64,000 bases of DNA from Streptomyces sp. NBC_01750 (GTDB lineage Bacteria > Actinomycetota > Actinomycetes > Streptomycetales > Streptomycetaceae), in assembly GCF_035918095.1 (NCBI RefSeq), contig NZ_CP109137.1:8496001-8560000 (forward strand), read 5' to 3'. This document shows, one piece after another, positions 36,272 to 45,861 of this stretch (position 1 is the stretch's first letter; every line of letters begins with the position of its first letter). The notes beneath the pieces were generated by a model, which ran no database searches, was not told where the DNA came from, and saw only the letters and a program-made list of their open reading frames with translations. Position numbers and translations under genes: made by a program.

Positions 36272-37045
36272 TCAGGTCGATCGGACGGCGTGGGTCTGGA
36301 AGGCGATCAGGTCGCTCCGCAGCCGGAACTGCGACAGCGCCCTGGGCTGGCCCTGCTCGTCCTCCAGGACGTCCTCCAAGAAGAGCATGGGCGCTCCGAC
36401 CTCCACACCCACCAACCACGCGGACTGCTCGTCGGCTGCGATCGCACCGATCGTCGTCGACTTGCTTCCGCGGATCCTGACGTCAAAGTGCTTCTCCAGG
36501 AACAAGATCGCGTCCGGTTCGTCGACAACGACGCCTCGGGACTCCTCGGGGCTCAGCGCGACGTAGCTCACCGAGATGCCCAGCACCATCTCGTGCTGGA
36601 GGAGGAGCGATTCCATCATGAGCACGGTCCAGTCCCCCACGAGCTGCAGTCGCTCACGCACCAGGCCCGGGCAACCCAGGGTCTGGTACTCCAGGGCACG
36701 GAGCTGGGTGTGGATGGCCCTCTCGCCGCCGAACGCCTCGACGGGGGCGATGTGGTTGATCCGCAAGGTCGTCACGCGGGCAGAGCGCGTCCCCCGCTTC
36801 GGGCTGCGCGTGACCAGACCGTCCTTGGCCAGGAGCTGCAGGACCGCGCGCACCGTGTTGCGGCTCGCCGACAGGGCGCCGGTCAGCTCCGCCTCGACCA
36901 GGTACTGGCCCTCGCAGCTGCTCTGGAGGGAGGAACGTAGGAGGTCGTAGGCCCTGCGCATCGAGTTGTTCAGCCGGTCCGGAGTCTGGCGCTGCCGTTG
37001 GTACAGCGTCTCCGGGCGCACCGGCCCGACAGGGTGGGTCGTCAC
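36272..37045 (-). CDS. GntR/HutC-family transcriptional regulator with UTRA ligand domain
   Basis: 257 residues. Winged-helix pattern at ~28-95: RRAYDLLRSSL, LVEAELTGALSASRNTVRAV, LLAKDGLVTRSPKRGTR. The remainder matches a UTRA/chorismate-lyase-like sensor (LGISVSYVALSPEESRGVV, MLFLEDVLEDEQGQPRALSQ). Such regulators sense a pathway small molecule. It is convergent with the exporter gene and lies downstream of the riboflavin kinase. It is the only regulator in the island and probably controls it. Confidence 0.88.
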   Translation of the reverse strand: MTTHPVGPVRPETLYQRQRQTPDRLNNSMRRAYDLLRSSLQSSCEGQYLVEAELTGALSASRNTVRAVLQLLAKDGLVTRSPKRGTRSARVTTLRINHIAPVEAFGGERAIHTQLRALEYQTLGCPGLVRERLQLVGDWTVLMMESLLLQHEMVLGISVSYVALSPEESRGVVVDEPDAILFLEKHFDVRIRGSKSTTIGAIAADEQSAWLVGVEVGAPMLFLEDVLEDEQGQPRALSQFRLRSDLIAFQTHAVRST

Positions 37046-37223
37046 CGCCGACCGTCACGGTTCTGCGGCGTGACGAGGCAACAGATCATCTGCACGAGGA
37101 AACCCCCTTCGAAGCGGCGGCCATCCAGCCTGATCATGGAAGCACGGGAGTGTTGCCTCAATCGTCCTCAGATGCGACGTACATATTGCGCCATCGGTTG
37201 GCCTCGGGACAGCAGGTCGCCCC
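37046..37223. promoter_or_regulatory. Leader region of the GntR gene with a distant 9-bp inverted repeat
   Basis: 178 nt between the riboflavin kinase and GntR genes. GAGGCAACA at 37075-37083 and TGTTGCCTC at 37151-37159 are perfect complements 67 nt apart. This could be a looped operator pair or an RNA structure. Less GC-rich than flanks. Confidence 0.35.
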
Positions 37224-37730
37224 TCAGGGCTGGTCGGCAATGCCGTCGGAGACTCGCGGGCGGGCGTTCGAATTCAGCCAGAGCCGGGCGTCGGCGATGT
37301 CCTGGTGCATCTGCTTCACCAGCGCCTCGACGTCGGAGAAGCGGCGCTGCGGTCGAATCCTGTGGTCGAGACAGACCCGCAGCCACTGACCGTAGAGGTC
37401 GCCGGAGAAGTCCAACAGGTGTGCTTCGAGGAGGCGGATCCCGTCGCGACCGTAGAAGGTGGCCCTCCGGCCGACCGACACGGCTGCGCCGTACGTGTTG
37501 CCGTCGGGCAGCTGCACGAGCCCAGCCCATACACCGTCGCTCGCGCTCTCGTCGCCGAGCACGATGTTGGCTGTGGGGAAGCCGAGCTCGCGGCCCCGCC
37601 GGTCGCCATGCTCGACCCGTCCCTCGATGAGCCCCACCTGCCTGGGCGCTGATCTGTCCGAATATCGACGGAGCCTCAGTCGCGCAGCAAACGGCACGCG
37701 GAGGACGGTGCTGGTCAAGGTCGAGTCCAT
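37224..37730 (-). CDS. Stand-alone riboflavin kinase (flavokinase, RibF C-terminal domain only)
   Basis: 168 residues. Flavokinase motifs: EGRVEHGDRRGRELGFPTANI region (ATP/riboflavin loop with the PTAN signature), GVWAGLV, a GAAVSVGRRATFYG strand (usually NIGxxPTF), and the EAHLLDFSGDLYGQ block with the catalytic Glu. Bacterial RibF is normally bifunctional with an N-terminal FAD synthetase; that half is absent and the gene is not truncated. It would make FMN without FAD. This matches a need for FMN by the reductases and monooxygenases of the island. Confidence 0.85.
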   Translation of the reverse strand: MDSTLTSTVLRVPFAARLRLRRYSDRSAPRQVGLIEGRVEHGDRRGRELGFPTANIVLGDESASDGVWAGLVQLPDGNTYGAAVSVGRRATFYGRDGIRLLEAHLLDFSGDLYGQWLRVCLDHRIRPQRRFSDVEALVKQMHQDIADARLWLNSNARPRVSDGIADQP

Positions 37731-38004
37731 CTTGTCTGCTCCTGCCGCACGGCGTGAACGGGTGGGTCAAGGACTAGTGCGACGGATCCCCATTGCGGGC
37801 GAACCAGCCGGCGGTGACGTCTGGATTACGCCGTTGCGGTGCTGCGATGCGCATCCCTGCCGGCGCGCCTGCGGACGTCGACAAAGGGCCACGGCGTGCA
37901 CTCCTCTCCTCCCCCCGGATCCCCCCGAAGCGCCAAGGCCAGCGCAAAGGACGCGCAACCAGAGAGTGACCCCAGAGCAACAGCGGCGCGCTTGACTCCC
38001 CGGC
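37731..38004. other. Intergenic region right of riboflavin kinase
   Basis: 274 nt with no convincing coding frame or signal beyond the presumed promoter of the riboflavin kinase (minus strand). Confidence 0.4.
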
Positions 38005-38256
38005 ATGAAGTTCCGAAGCACTAGGTATCGGCGCTGGAACGGCCCTCGGCGTAAGACGCCCCGCGACCATCGCGTCATCGCATCGGACCGAGACACCCGC
38101 CGCACCCGGCTGTTGGTTGATGCCGCCCAGCAGGCCGGCGCCACCGAGCTCAACCACGAGTGGCTGGCCGACCGAACGGGGGTCCCCCTCGGCTACCTCG
38201 TCTGGCGGTATCCGACCGCCGCCGACCTGCGCGCCCTCAGGTCGCTGTCCACGTGA
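38005..38256 (+). CDS. Small hypothetical protein, possibly a fragment
   Basis: 83 residues. The basic N-terminus is followed by a helical stretch (TRLLVDAAQQAGATELN, HEWLADRTGVPLGYLVW) that looks like a helix-turn-helix. No ribosome site is obvious. It lies in pseudogene debris between the island and the rox gene, so it may be a fragment of a larger regulator or integrase-associated gene. Confidence 0.35.
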   Translation: MKFRSTRYRRWNGPRRKTPRDHRVIASDRDTRRTRLLVDAAQQAGATELNHEWLADRTGVPLGYLVWRYPTAADLRALRSLST

Positions 38257-38289
38257 GCCGCGCTCCGGTCCGGGAGCCCGGCGAATCGA

Positions 38290-38507
38290 CGGGCCGGCAC
38301 AAACGCATCTGGGCTGCGCGGACCGCATGGCCGCACTGTTCGCAGACCCGCGAGCAGGGGATGCACCGGCCGGTCCTGTTGGAGTACACGGTCCTTGCTG
38401 CAGGCCGGACATGGCGCCTTCGCTGCCTGCTCCCGCATCCGGCGCCAGCAGCGGCAGCAGCGCTGGCGGTCGCGATCGCCGACCGGTGCCCCGCAGGTGA
38501 CGCAGCA
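38290..38507 (-). pseudogene. Frameshifted zinc-ribbon N-terminus of a recombinase-type gene
   Basis: Two adjacent frames read on the minus strand as one Cys-rich region. From 38507: CCVTCGAPVGDR, QRCCRCWRRMREQAAK and CPACSKDRVLQQD. After a frameshift near 38385: TGRCIPCSRVCEQCGHAV. The multiple CxxC ribbons resemble the N-termini of Streptomyces integrase-family proteins. No intact gene remains. Confidence 0.5.
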
Positions 38508-38599
38508 CGGTCGCCTCGGCCTCGCGGCCTTCGCCCACTTGGACGCATGGGACTTCCTCGTGCGGTTCAGTGATGTCCCCAGAGCCGCCGCCGCGCCGC

Positions 38600-38732
38600 A
38601 CCCAAGTCCTTCTCGCCCGCGGCCCGTTCACGACCGCGGACGAAACCGGGCTGCCGCGCGATCACCGCATCGACGTGCTGGTCACCAAGGACAGCGGCGG
38701 TGCCGCCACGGCACCCAAACTCACCGCCTCTC
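38600..38732 (+). pseudogene. Fragment of precorrin-6A reductase (cobK)
   Basis: The frame carrying VLLARGPFTT, DHRIDVLVTKDSGG and ATAPKLTA matches the C-terminal core of CobK, which reduces precorrin-6A in cobalamin synthesis. About 44 codons are recognisable and the sequence then runs into unrelated frame. Only a fragment remains, so it cannot be functional. It probably arrived with integration or recombination at a cob locus. Confidence 0.6.
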
Positions 38733-38825
38733 CACCTGATGCGGCTCTTCGGGCTCAGCGACGGCGCCGCCATGCCCTACCTCACCACCGCGCACCCCGA
38801 GCGCACCGGCAAGCTGCCCCGATGA
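38733..38825 (+). pseudogene. C-terminal fragment of a tyrosine recombinase-like gene
   Basis: 30 codons ending at a TGA: HLMRLFGLSDGAAMPY and TTAHPERTGKLPR. The LMRLFG...A(M)xY...AHPER pattern resembles the extreme C-terminus of Streptomyces integrases. It is fused directly after the cobK fragment in another frame, a junction scar. Confidence 0.45.
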
Positions 38826-38856
38826 TGGGACTTCCCAACAGTCCATGGGTTCGTGA

Positions 38857-40578
<1,722 letters not shown>

Positions 40579-40761
40579 GCGACCTCCGGGTCGCCGAGCC
40601 CCTCGTCCGCACCGAAACCGGGAGCCGTCGACGACTCCCGGCGGCGGTGACGAGCACTTCGCCTGGTGCACCTCGGTGCTCAACGACTTCGCCGTCGCCG
40701 ACGCTCTGGAGCGCTGAAGAACCGACCGCGCCCGGCAGGTCCGTATCAGGTCCGCATATCG

Positions 40762-41262
40762 TCAGATGCCCGCCCGGACCAAGGTGGCCGCCACGGCGAG
40801 AGACAGCATGGAGACTGCGGCCACTTCCAGGACGAGCGAGCAGAGGAGCAGCCGTGCAGCGGAGCGGTTCGCGCCGCGCAGGCTGTCGAGCAGGTCCAGC
40901 CGGGCACTGTGCGATGCCGAGAAAGGATCGGGACCGGGGTTGTCCCAGGCTTCCCGCAACCATCGCGTACTCAGGGTGGAGTGGCGGCGCGGGATGTTCA
41001 CGCTCAGTGCTGTGACGGCGGCGGCGACGAACAGGGCGAGTGCGGCGATGGTCAGGGCCGCAACGGATGCAGGCACGTGGCCTTTGGAGTCCCGGCCGCT
41101 GACCGAGGCGGCTCCCAGGGCGAGCGCGACCAGCACACCGCTGCTGCTCACCACCGCATTGCCGCGCTGGATGAGTGATTCCTTGATCTTGCGTTCCTCG
41201 CTGAGCTGATCCTCCAGCAGTGCGACGAGGACCTGCCTGCCGTTGCTTTCCGGCGTTGCCAT
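40762..41262 (-). CDS. Three-helix membrane protein, candidate conflict-system component
   Basis: 166 residues from ATG 41262 after an AAGG site. A charged N-terminal helix (LVALLEDQLSEERKIKESLIQ) precedes three hydrophobic segments at ~36-58, 68-93 and 138-162, separated by a ~45-residue cytosolic stretch. The layout recalls small membrane effectors of conflict systems (SLATT-like), but I cannot establish membership. It lies 21 nt downstream of the 411-residue protein gene, so is very likely in one operon with it. Confidence 0.65.
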   Translation of the reverse strand: MATPESNGRQVLVALLEDQLSEERKIKESLIQRGNAVVSSSGVLVALALGAASVSGRDSKGHVPASVAALTIAALALFVAAAVTALSVNIPRRHSTLSTRWLREAWDNPGPDPFSASHSARLDLLDSLRGANRSAARLLLCSLVLEVAAVSMLSLAVAATLVRAGI

Positions 41263-41283
41263 CAACCCGCCTTCCGCGGCCGG

Positions 41284-42519
41284 TCAGGCGCGGCTCATGG
41301 TCATCGGACGTGTCCGGCCTTCGCGGCGTTTCAGGTAGGTGAATGACCAGTCGTGGAGAGAGCGTGGGGGGTTCAGAGGCTGTGTCTCCAGAGGGTCCAA
41401 CAGATCCTGCCCCACACGGAGTACGGCGTCCGAGAGACTCAACTCGTCCACCAGCTGTCTCAACGGTGTTATCTCGTCGCTGAGTTCGGCCAGCCTGGCG
41501 CGCAGTCGCGGAATCTCCTCGAGGCCCGCCGGCCGGGTGATCGCTGGGCGGCCTTCGCCGGGAGGTCCGTTGTCGAGTTTGGAAATGACGCGTCGCAGAC
41601 GTCTGCGAATACCACTCCGAATGTTCTGCCGGTCCAGTTCCGACTCCGGGGGCAGTACGTCGATCACCTGGCGCAGCTTCTCGGCGAGGCCCCGATCCGA
41701 TTCCCCGGTGTCCCTGATGGCGGCGAGCCGGCCGCGGCAGTCCGCGATCAGATCGGGGGCCAGGTGCTCCACAGCGCCAAGGTGCCGCCCGAGGGCATCG
41801 ATCTGCACGGGCCATTCGATGGGCACGTAGCTGACGGCGTTCTGGTAGCGCACTCGGTCCTGCGTCAGCCTGCTCAGTCTCCAGTCGACTGTTCTCTGCT
41901 CCCAAAGAAGCTCGGCGAGTTGGGCTGGCGCGGGGCCCATGTGCACGATGAGCTGCCTGAACAGGCGGTAGACCGAAAGGGATTCCTCCACGGCGAGAAG
42001 CGTGCCGTGCCGCTCCCGCATGCTCAGCACGAGAAGGCAGGGCAGGAGTGACTCGTGGATTCCGAAGAATGCCGCCGCGCTGGTGGTCGCCCGTGTCCAC
42101 CCCCTTTCGTGTACGTCGCTGGAGTGCGGTCTGCTCCCTGCCGCTTGACCGAATTCGCCATACGCGTCCCCCTGCTCCAGGGATCTCCAGAACGCGGTTT
42201 CGAAGGTCGCGTCGTCCCGTAACGAGGGCAGGTTCAGCGTCATGCCCGCGACGCCCGCGGCCTGCGGCCTCCAAGGGTGCTGGACACCGCCGCCCGTAAG
42301 CGGCCCATCGTGGTCCGGAGGCGCTATGGGGCACAGCACCGCCAGCGACGCACCGGTCACATCGTGCACGCTCGTCCAGTCATGGTTGAGCTCGTCGTGC
42401 TGGGTGCGGGCGTCGGCCGTGCGGGCCAGCAACAGCACGGTACCCAGGTAGCCGCTCGTAGCGGAGGCGGACAGCAGGTGTCTGAGGAACGCGTTGACCG
42501 GTAACGGAGTGACCAGCAC
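41284..42519 (-). CDS. Uncharacterised 411-residue protein, candidate conflict-system partner
   Basis: 411 residues from GTG 42519 (VLVTPLPVNAFLRHLL); the upstream extension is Pro/Arg-rich and unlikely to be translated. The N-terminal ~170 residues look alpha/beta (TVLLLARTADARTQHDEL, VHDVTGASLAVLCP, ATTSAAAFFGIHESLLPCLL). The rest is helical and charged. No known catalytic motif is visible. It is divergent from the STAND NTPase across a 577-nt gap and cotranscribed with the membrane protein. I cannot name the family; a sensor or adaptor role is speculation. Confidence 0.6.
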   Translation of the reverse strand: MLVTPLPVNAFLRHLLSASATSGYLGTVLLLARTADARTQHDELNHDWTSVHDVTGASLAVLCPIAPPDHDGPLTGGGVQHPWRPQAAGVAGMTLNLPSLRDDATFETAFWRSLEQGDAYGEFGQAAGSRPHSSDVHERGWTRATTSAAAFFGIHESLLPCLLVLSMRERHGTLLAVEESLSVYRLFRQLIVHMGPAPAQLAELLWEQRTVDWRLSRLTQDRVRYQNAVSYVPIEWPVQIDALGRHLGAVEHLAPDLIADCRGRLAAIRDTGESDRGLAEKLRQVIDVLPPESELDRQNIRSGIRRRLRRVISKLDNGPPGEGRPAITRPAGLEEIPRLRARLAELSDEITPLRQLVDELSLSDAVLRVGQDLLDPLETQPLNPPRSLHDWSFTYLKRREGRTRPMTMSRA

Positions 42520-43096
42520 CGAGCCTCCTGACTGCGAGATGGGGAGCAGCGCCGTCGGTGTGCTCCCACCGCAGCAGTGTCGGGGAGAGGAGGTGGTCGG
42601 CGCGGGTGGTGACCGGTTCTGGTGGAAGTCTTTCGTCTTCGGACCTCGTGCCGGCCCGACAGGATCGACGCCGCCGTCAGTCGGGGCCGGCTTGCCTGTT
42701 CCGGACATGGCCGAGCTCGATCGGTGTTGAGGGCAGGATGCCGGGAGTTGTCTACGGCGCATAGGCCAGCACATACGTACCAACTCCGCCGGCCAGGCAG
42801 GCGGTGCCGGGTGGCCGGTTCGACGGCATCTTGACAGGCAGCGGCCCACCAGTAGTTGGCCGACCTCTGTGCCTGGCCCGGCCGGCGCGCCCGTTCCCGA
42901 CGGACGCTTCACAGGGCGCCCCTCAGCATGGCGCTGAGCGTGGGTGCGATCCGGAAACCCGCCACAAAATGGGCGCTGACTGCGAGGGGCCATTACGGCG
43001 TTTGCGGTGTGGAGCTGTGGCCAATTAGAGTTACAGACCGTGCTGAAGGCGCTGCGTAGTGCGAACGAGAAGCGTCCGAGCCTCTAGAGTTCCGTC
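42520..43096. promoter_or_regulatory. Long divergent control region of the STAND locus
   Basis: 577 nt. Open frames here are low in coding character. The stretch next to the NTPase start (about 43020-43095) is relatively AT-rich (CCAATTAGAGTTACAG) and probably holds its promoter. I see no clear repeats. Confidence 0.45.
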
Positions 43097-45577
43097 ATGG
43101 ACCTGGGCATGGCGCTCACCCTGATTGGCACTCTCACGGGCGTAGCGAGCGTGCTGGTGGCGGTGGTGCAGATGCGGCAATCGCCAACTCCGGCGCTCGA
43201 GGGGGAATCCGGCCGAGTTCATGGGAACGGCACCGACGAGGACCGACGGATACCGGCTTCGGACGATTCCCCTCCCCGAAACGTCACCCCTGTCCGACCC
43301 GCAAGCACACTCTGTGCCCCAACCGGCCGACTTGGGGAAGTGCATGGCCGGGAGGAGCTACTGGCCCGGCTGAACCACCGGCTCTCCGCGCCCGATGGCC
43401 GGTTTCAGGTGTTGGCCGGCCTCGGAGGTACGGGAAAGACAACAGTTGCCCTTGCGCTGGCCGATCGTGCGGAGGGTCAAGGGGCCAGAGTGTGGTGGGT
43501 ATCGGCCACGGAGAAGGCATCCCTGATGGGCTCGCTCCTCGGACTGGCCGTCGCATTGGGTGCTTCTCCGAACCACGTGGAGGAAGCACGAGCAGGGGCT
43601 CGCGATCCGGCCGATGTTCTCTGGGAACGTCTGGAGGCGGAGAGCGGGTGGCTCCTCGTCTTCGACAACGCGGACGACATGGACGTCATCGCGCTCGGGG
43701 ACACTGCCGTGGGCGACGGCAGCGGATGGATTCGTCCGACTCGTGCCGGGCTGATCGTCGTGACGAGCCGGGTTGTGGAGCGAAGGGTCTGGGGTCGGCA
43801 CGCCGATGTTCACCCACTGGGATGCCTGGATGCCGCAACCGGTGCCCGCGTGCTTCTCGACCTGGTGCCGTGGGCCGGCACAGCGGCGGAAGCAGGTGCG
43901 TTGTCACAACGCCTTGGGGGCCTGCCCCTCGGTTTGCGTCAGGCGGGAGTGTATTTGGGTTCGCCGTTTGCCGCCGAGCGCTCTTTCACCTCGTACCTGG
44001 AAGGACTCAACGATCGCTTTCCGGCCCTGCTCAGCGCGGGTAGTGAGCCCCGATCGGAGGTGACCCAAACGTGGGAAGTGTCCCTGGACGCCTTGGCGGC
44101 CCAGGGCAGAGCGCAAGCCCGCCGGCTTCTCAGGGTGCTGTCATGCTTCGCCCCCTCGGTGGAAATCGGGTCTCCGCTGATGGACCTGAACACGCTGAGC
44201 GAGTGTCTCGGCAGGCCTGGCACGGCCGAAGTCCGGGCGGGGCTCGAGGCGTTGCTCTCAGTGGGCTTGCTCGAGTGGGGAGCAACCCCCAACCGCCGGG
44301 CAGACGCCGGAGTTGTGGTGCACCCACTCGTCGCAGCAGCCAGCCGCCAGCACCTGACCGTCCAGGTCGCCTCGGCGGCAGCCTCGTTGATCCGCAGTGC
44401 CACCGACCGTCTGCGACACGACAACCCGGAAGATTGGTCGGTCTGGCTGAGTGTCTTCCCTCACGTGCGGTCTCTGCTCACCTTGAGCCCCGCGGTACTG
44501 GACGACGATGGACTCGCCACCATCGCGTGGGCTGTCGTACAGACGTGTTCTGCATTGCGGTGGAGCGGTGCCTGGGCCGCTCCGGAGGAGCTTGCGAGGT
44601 CAGCACTCCACCAGGCGGAACAACTCGGCCCGGATCACGAGGCGGTCCTCGCCCTCCGGTACCAGCGGGCCATCTCCGCCGTCTATCAAGGGCGCTACGG
44701 GGAGGCGGAGTCCGAGCTCCAGGACATTCTGAGGGCCCAGCTCTGCTCACTCGGCCCGGATCACCCGGCCACGTTGACCACACGGCACGAGGCCGCTCAC
44801 GTTCTGGTGGAACAGAGCCGCCTGGCGGAAGCGGAGGCCGCCTGCCGCGCCGTACTGCGGGATCAGCTCAGAGTGCTGGGGCCCGACCATCCCGAAACGC
44901 TCGCCACGCGGCACTGGCTGCTGCGTGCTGTCGGCGAACAAGGGCGTCCCGCAGAGGCAGAGGCCGGCTACCGCGAGGTTCTGGAGACTCGGATCCGGGT
45001 CCTCGGCCCTGAGCATCCCTATACCTTGATGACCTACAACAACCTGGGTCTGCAGATTGCTCACCAGGGCCGCTTCGCCGAAGCGGAGGCCGTGTTCAGT
45101 GAACTTGTCGACACCCGGGTGCGCGTCTTCGGCCCTCAGCACCCGTACACGTTGCAGGCGCGCTCCAATCGAGCCTGGGTAGTGACATGCCTTGGGCGAT
45201 ACGCGGAAGCGGAAGGCGAGCTCCGCAGCGTCCTGGACATCGAGCGACGGGTACTCAGCCCGGACCATACGAACGCACTCGACGCCCGCTGCGAACTTGC
45301 TCAGGCGATTGCGGGGCAAGGCCGCTATGAAGAGGCCGAATCGGAACTGCGTGAGGTCATCGAAGCGGAGATCCGGGTCCTTGGGCCCGATCACCACCTC
45401 ACGGGGGACGCCCGGTACGAGCTCGCCTTGACGCTTGTCCGGCTGGGCCGGCATCAGGAAGCAGCGGAGGAGCTCCGATCACTTCTTGCCGTGCGGACGC
45501 GAACGCTGGGAACCGGTCACCCGAGGACCGTGGCCACGAGAGAGTCCTTGTCCTCCCTGGATTTACGGGATGTCTAG
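43097..45577 (+). CDS. Membrane-anchored STAND NTPase with C-terminal tetratricopeptide repeats (NLR-like)
   Basis: 826 residues. One N-terminal hydrophobic helix (~4-24), a Pro/Asp-rich linker, then an NB-ARC/STAND ATPase: Walker A GLGGTGKTT at 108-116, Walker B WLLVFDNADD near 190, RAGLIVVTSR (sensor 1) and GGLPLGLRQAG (GxP motif). From ~530 to the end are about seven 42-residue Kinesin-light-chain-type TPRs with the recurring RVLGPDHPxTL and GRYxEAExELR. STAND NTPases of this build act in antiphage defence and signalling. It is divergent from a two-gene operon of unknown proteins. Confidence 0.88.
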   Translation: MDLGMALTLIGTLTGVASVLVAVVQMRQSPTPALEGESGRVHGNGTDEDRRIPASDDSPPRNVTPVRPASTLCAPTGRLGEVHGREELLARLNHRLSAPDGRFQVLAGLGGTGKTTVALALADRAEGQGARVWWVSATEKASLMGSLLGLAVALGASPNHVEEARAGARDPADVLWERLEAESGWLLVFDNADDMDVIALGDTAVGDGSGWIRPTRAGLIVVTSRVVERRVWGRHADVHPLGCLDAATGARVLLDLVPWAGTAAEAGALSQRLGGLPLGLRQAGVYLGSPFAAERSFTSYLEGLNDRFPALLSAGSEPRSEVTQTWEVSLDALAAQGRAQARRLLRVLSCFAPSVEIGSPLMDLNTLSECLGRPGTAEVRAGLEALLSVGLLEWGATPNRRADAGVVVHPLVAAASRQHLTVQVASAAASLIRSATDRLRHDNPEDWSVWLSVFPHVRSLLTLSPAVLDDDGLATIAWAVVQTCSALRWSGAWAAPEELARSALHQAEQLGPDHEAVLALRYQRAISAVYQGRYGEAESELQDILRAQLCSLGPDHPATLTTRHEAAHVLVEQSRLAEAEAACRAVLRDQLRVLGPDHPETLATRHWLLRAVGEQGRPAEAEAGYREVLETRIRVLGPEHPYTLMTYNNLGLQIAHQGRFAEAEAVFSELVDTRVRVFGPQHPYTLQARSNRAWVVTCLGRYAEAEGELRSVLDIERRVLSPDHTNALDARCELAQAIAGQGRYEEAESELREVIEAEIRVLGPDHHLTGDARYELALTLVRLGRHQEAAEELRSLLAVRTRTLGTGHPRTVATRESLSSLDLRDV

Positions 45578-45861
45578 GTGACCGAGGCTTGTAGCCGCTG
45601 GATGTGTAGAGGGAGATGGCCTCCCGCAGTTTGGTGCCCGCCTCCGGAACCATCCGGATGCGGCCCGCGGCACAGGCGTCGTCCTGCCCGGGCTCCGGGT
45701 GCTGGGAACGCCCCGTCCACCGCTGGTCAGGAGCTGCCTGACCGGGTGAATGTCTGCTATTTCCCGGTTCTGGTGAACCGTCGCGTGCCAGACTGATGCA
45801 GGGGGGAAGCGGCACCTGAGACGCGGGGCGTCGCGTCTGTTCCCGGAGCGCCGCGTGCAAT
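45578..45861. other. Intergenic region between STAND locus and LAL regulator
   Basis: 284 nt. It may contain the promoter of the regulator. No repeat or hairpin noted. Confidence 0.4.

Noticed and set aside
43097..45577. Assignment of the STAND protein to the Avs antiphage family
   Set aside because: No nuclease or other recognised effector domain at the N-terminus, only a transmembrane helix; the TPRs are Kinesin-light-chain type seen in many regulators.
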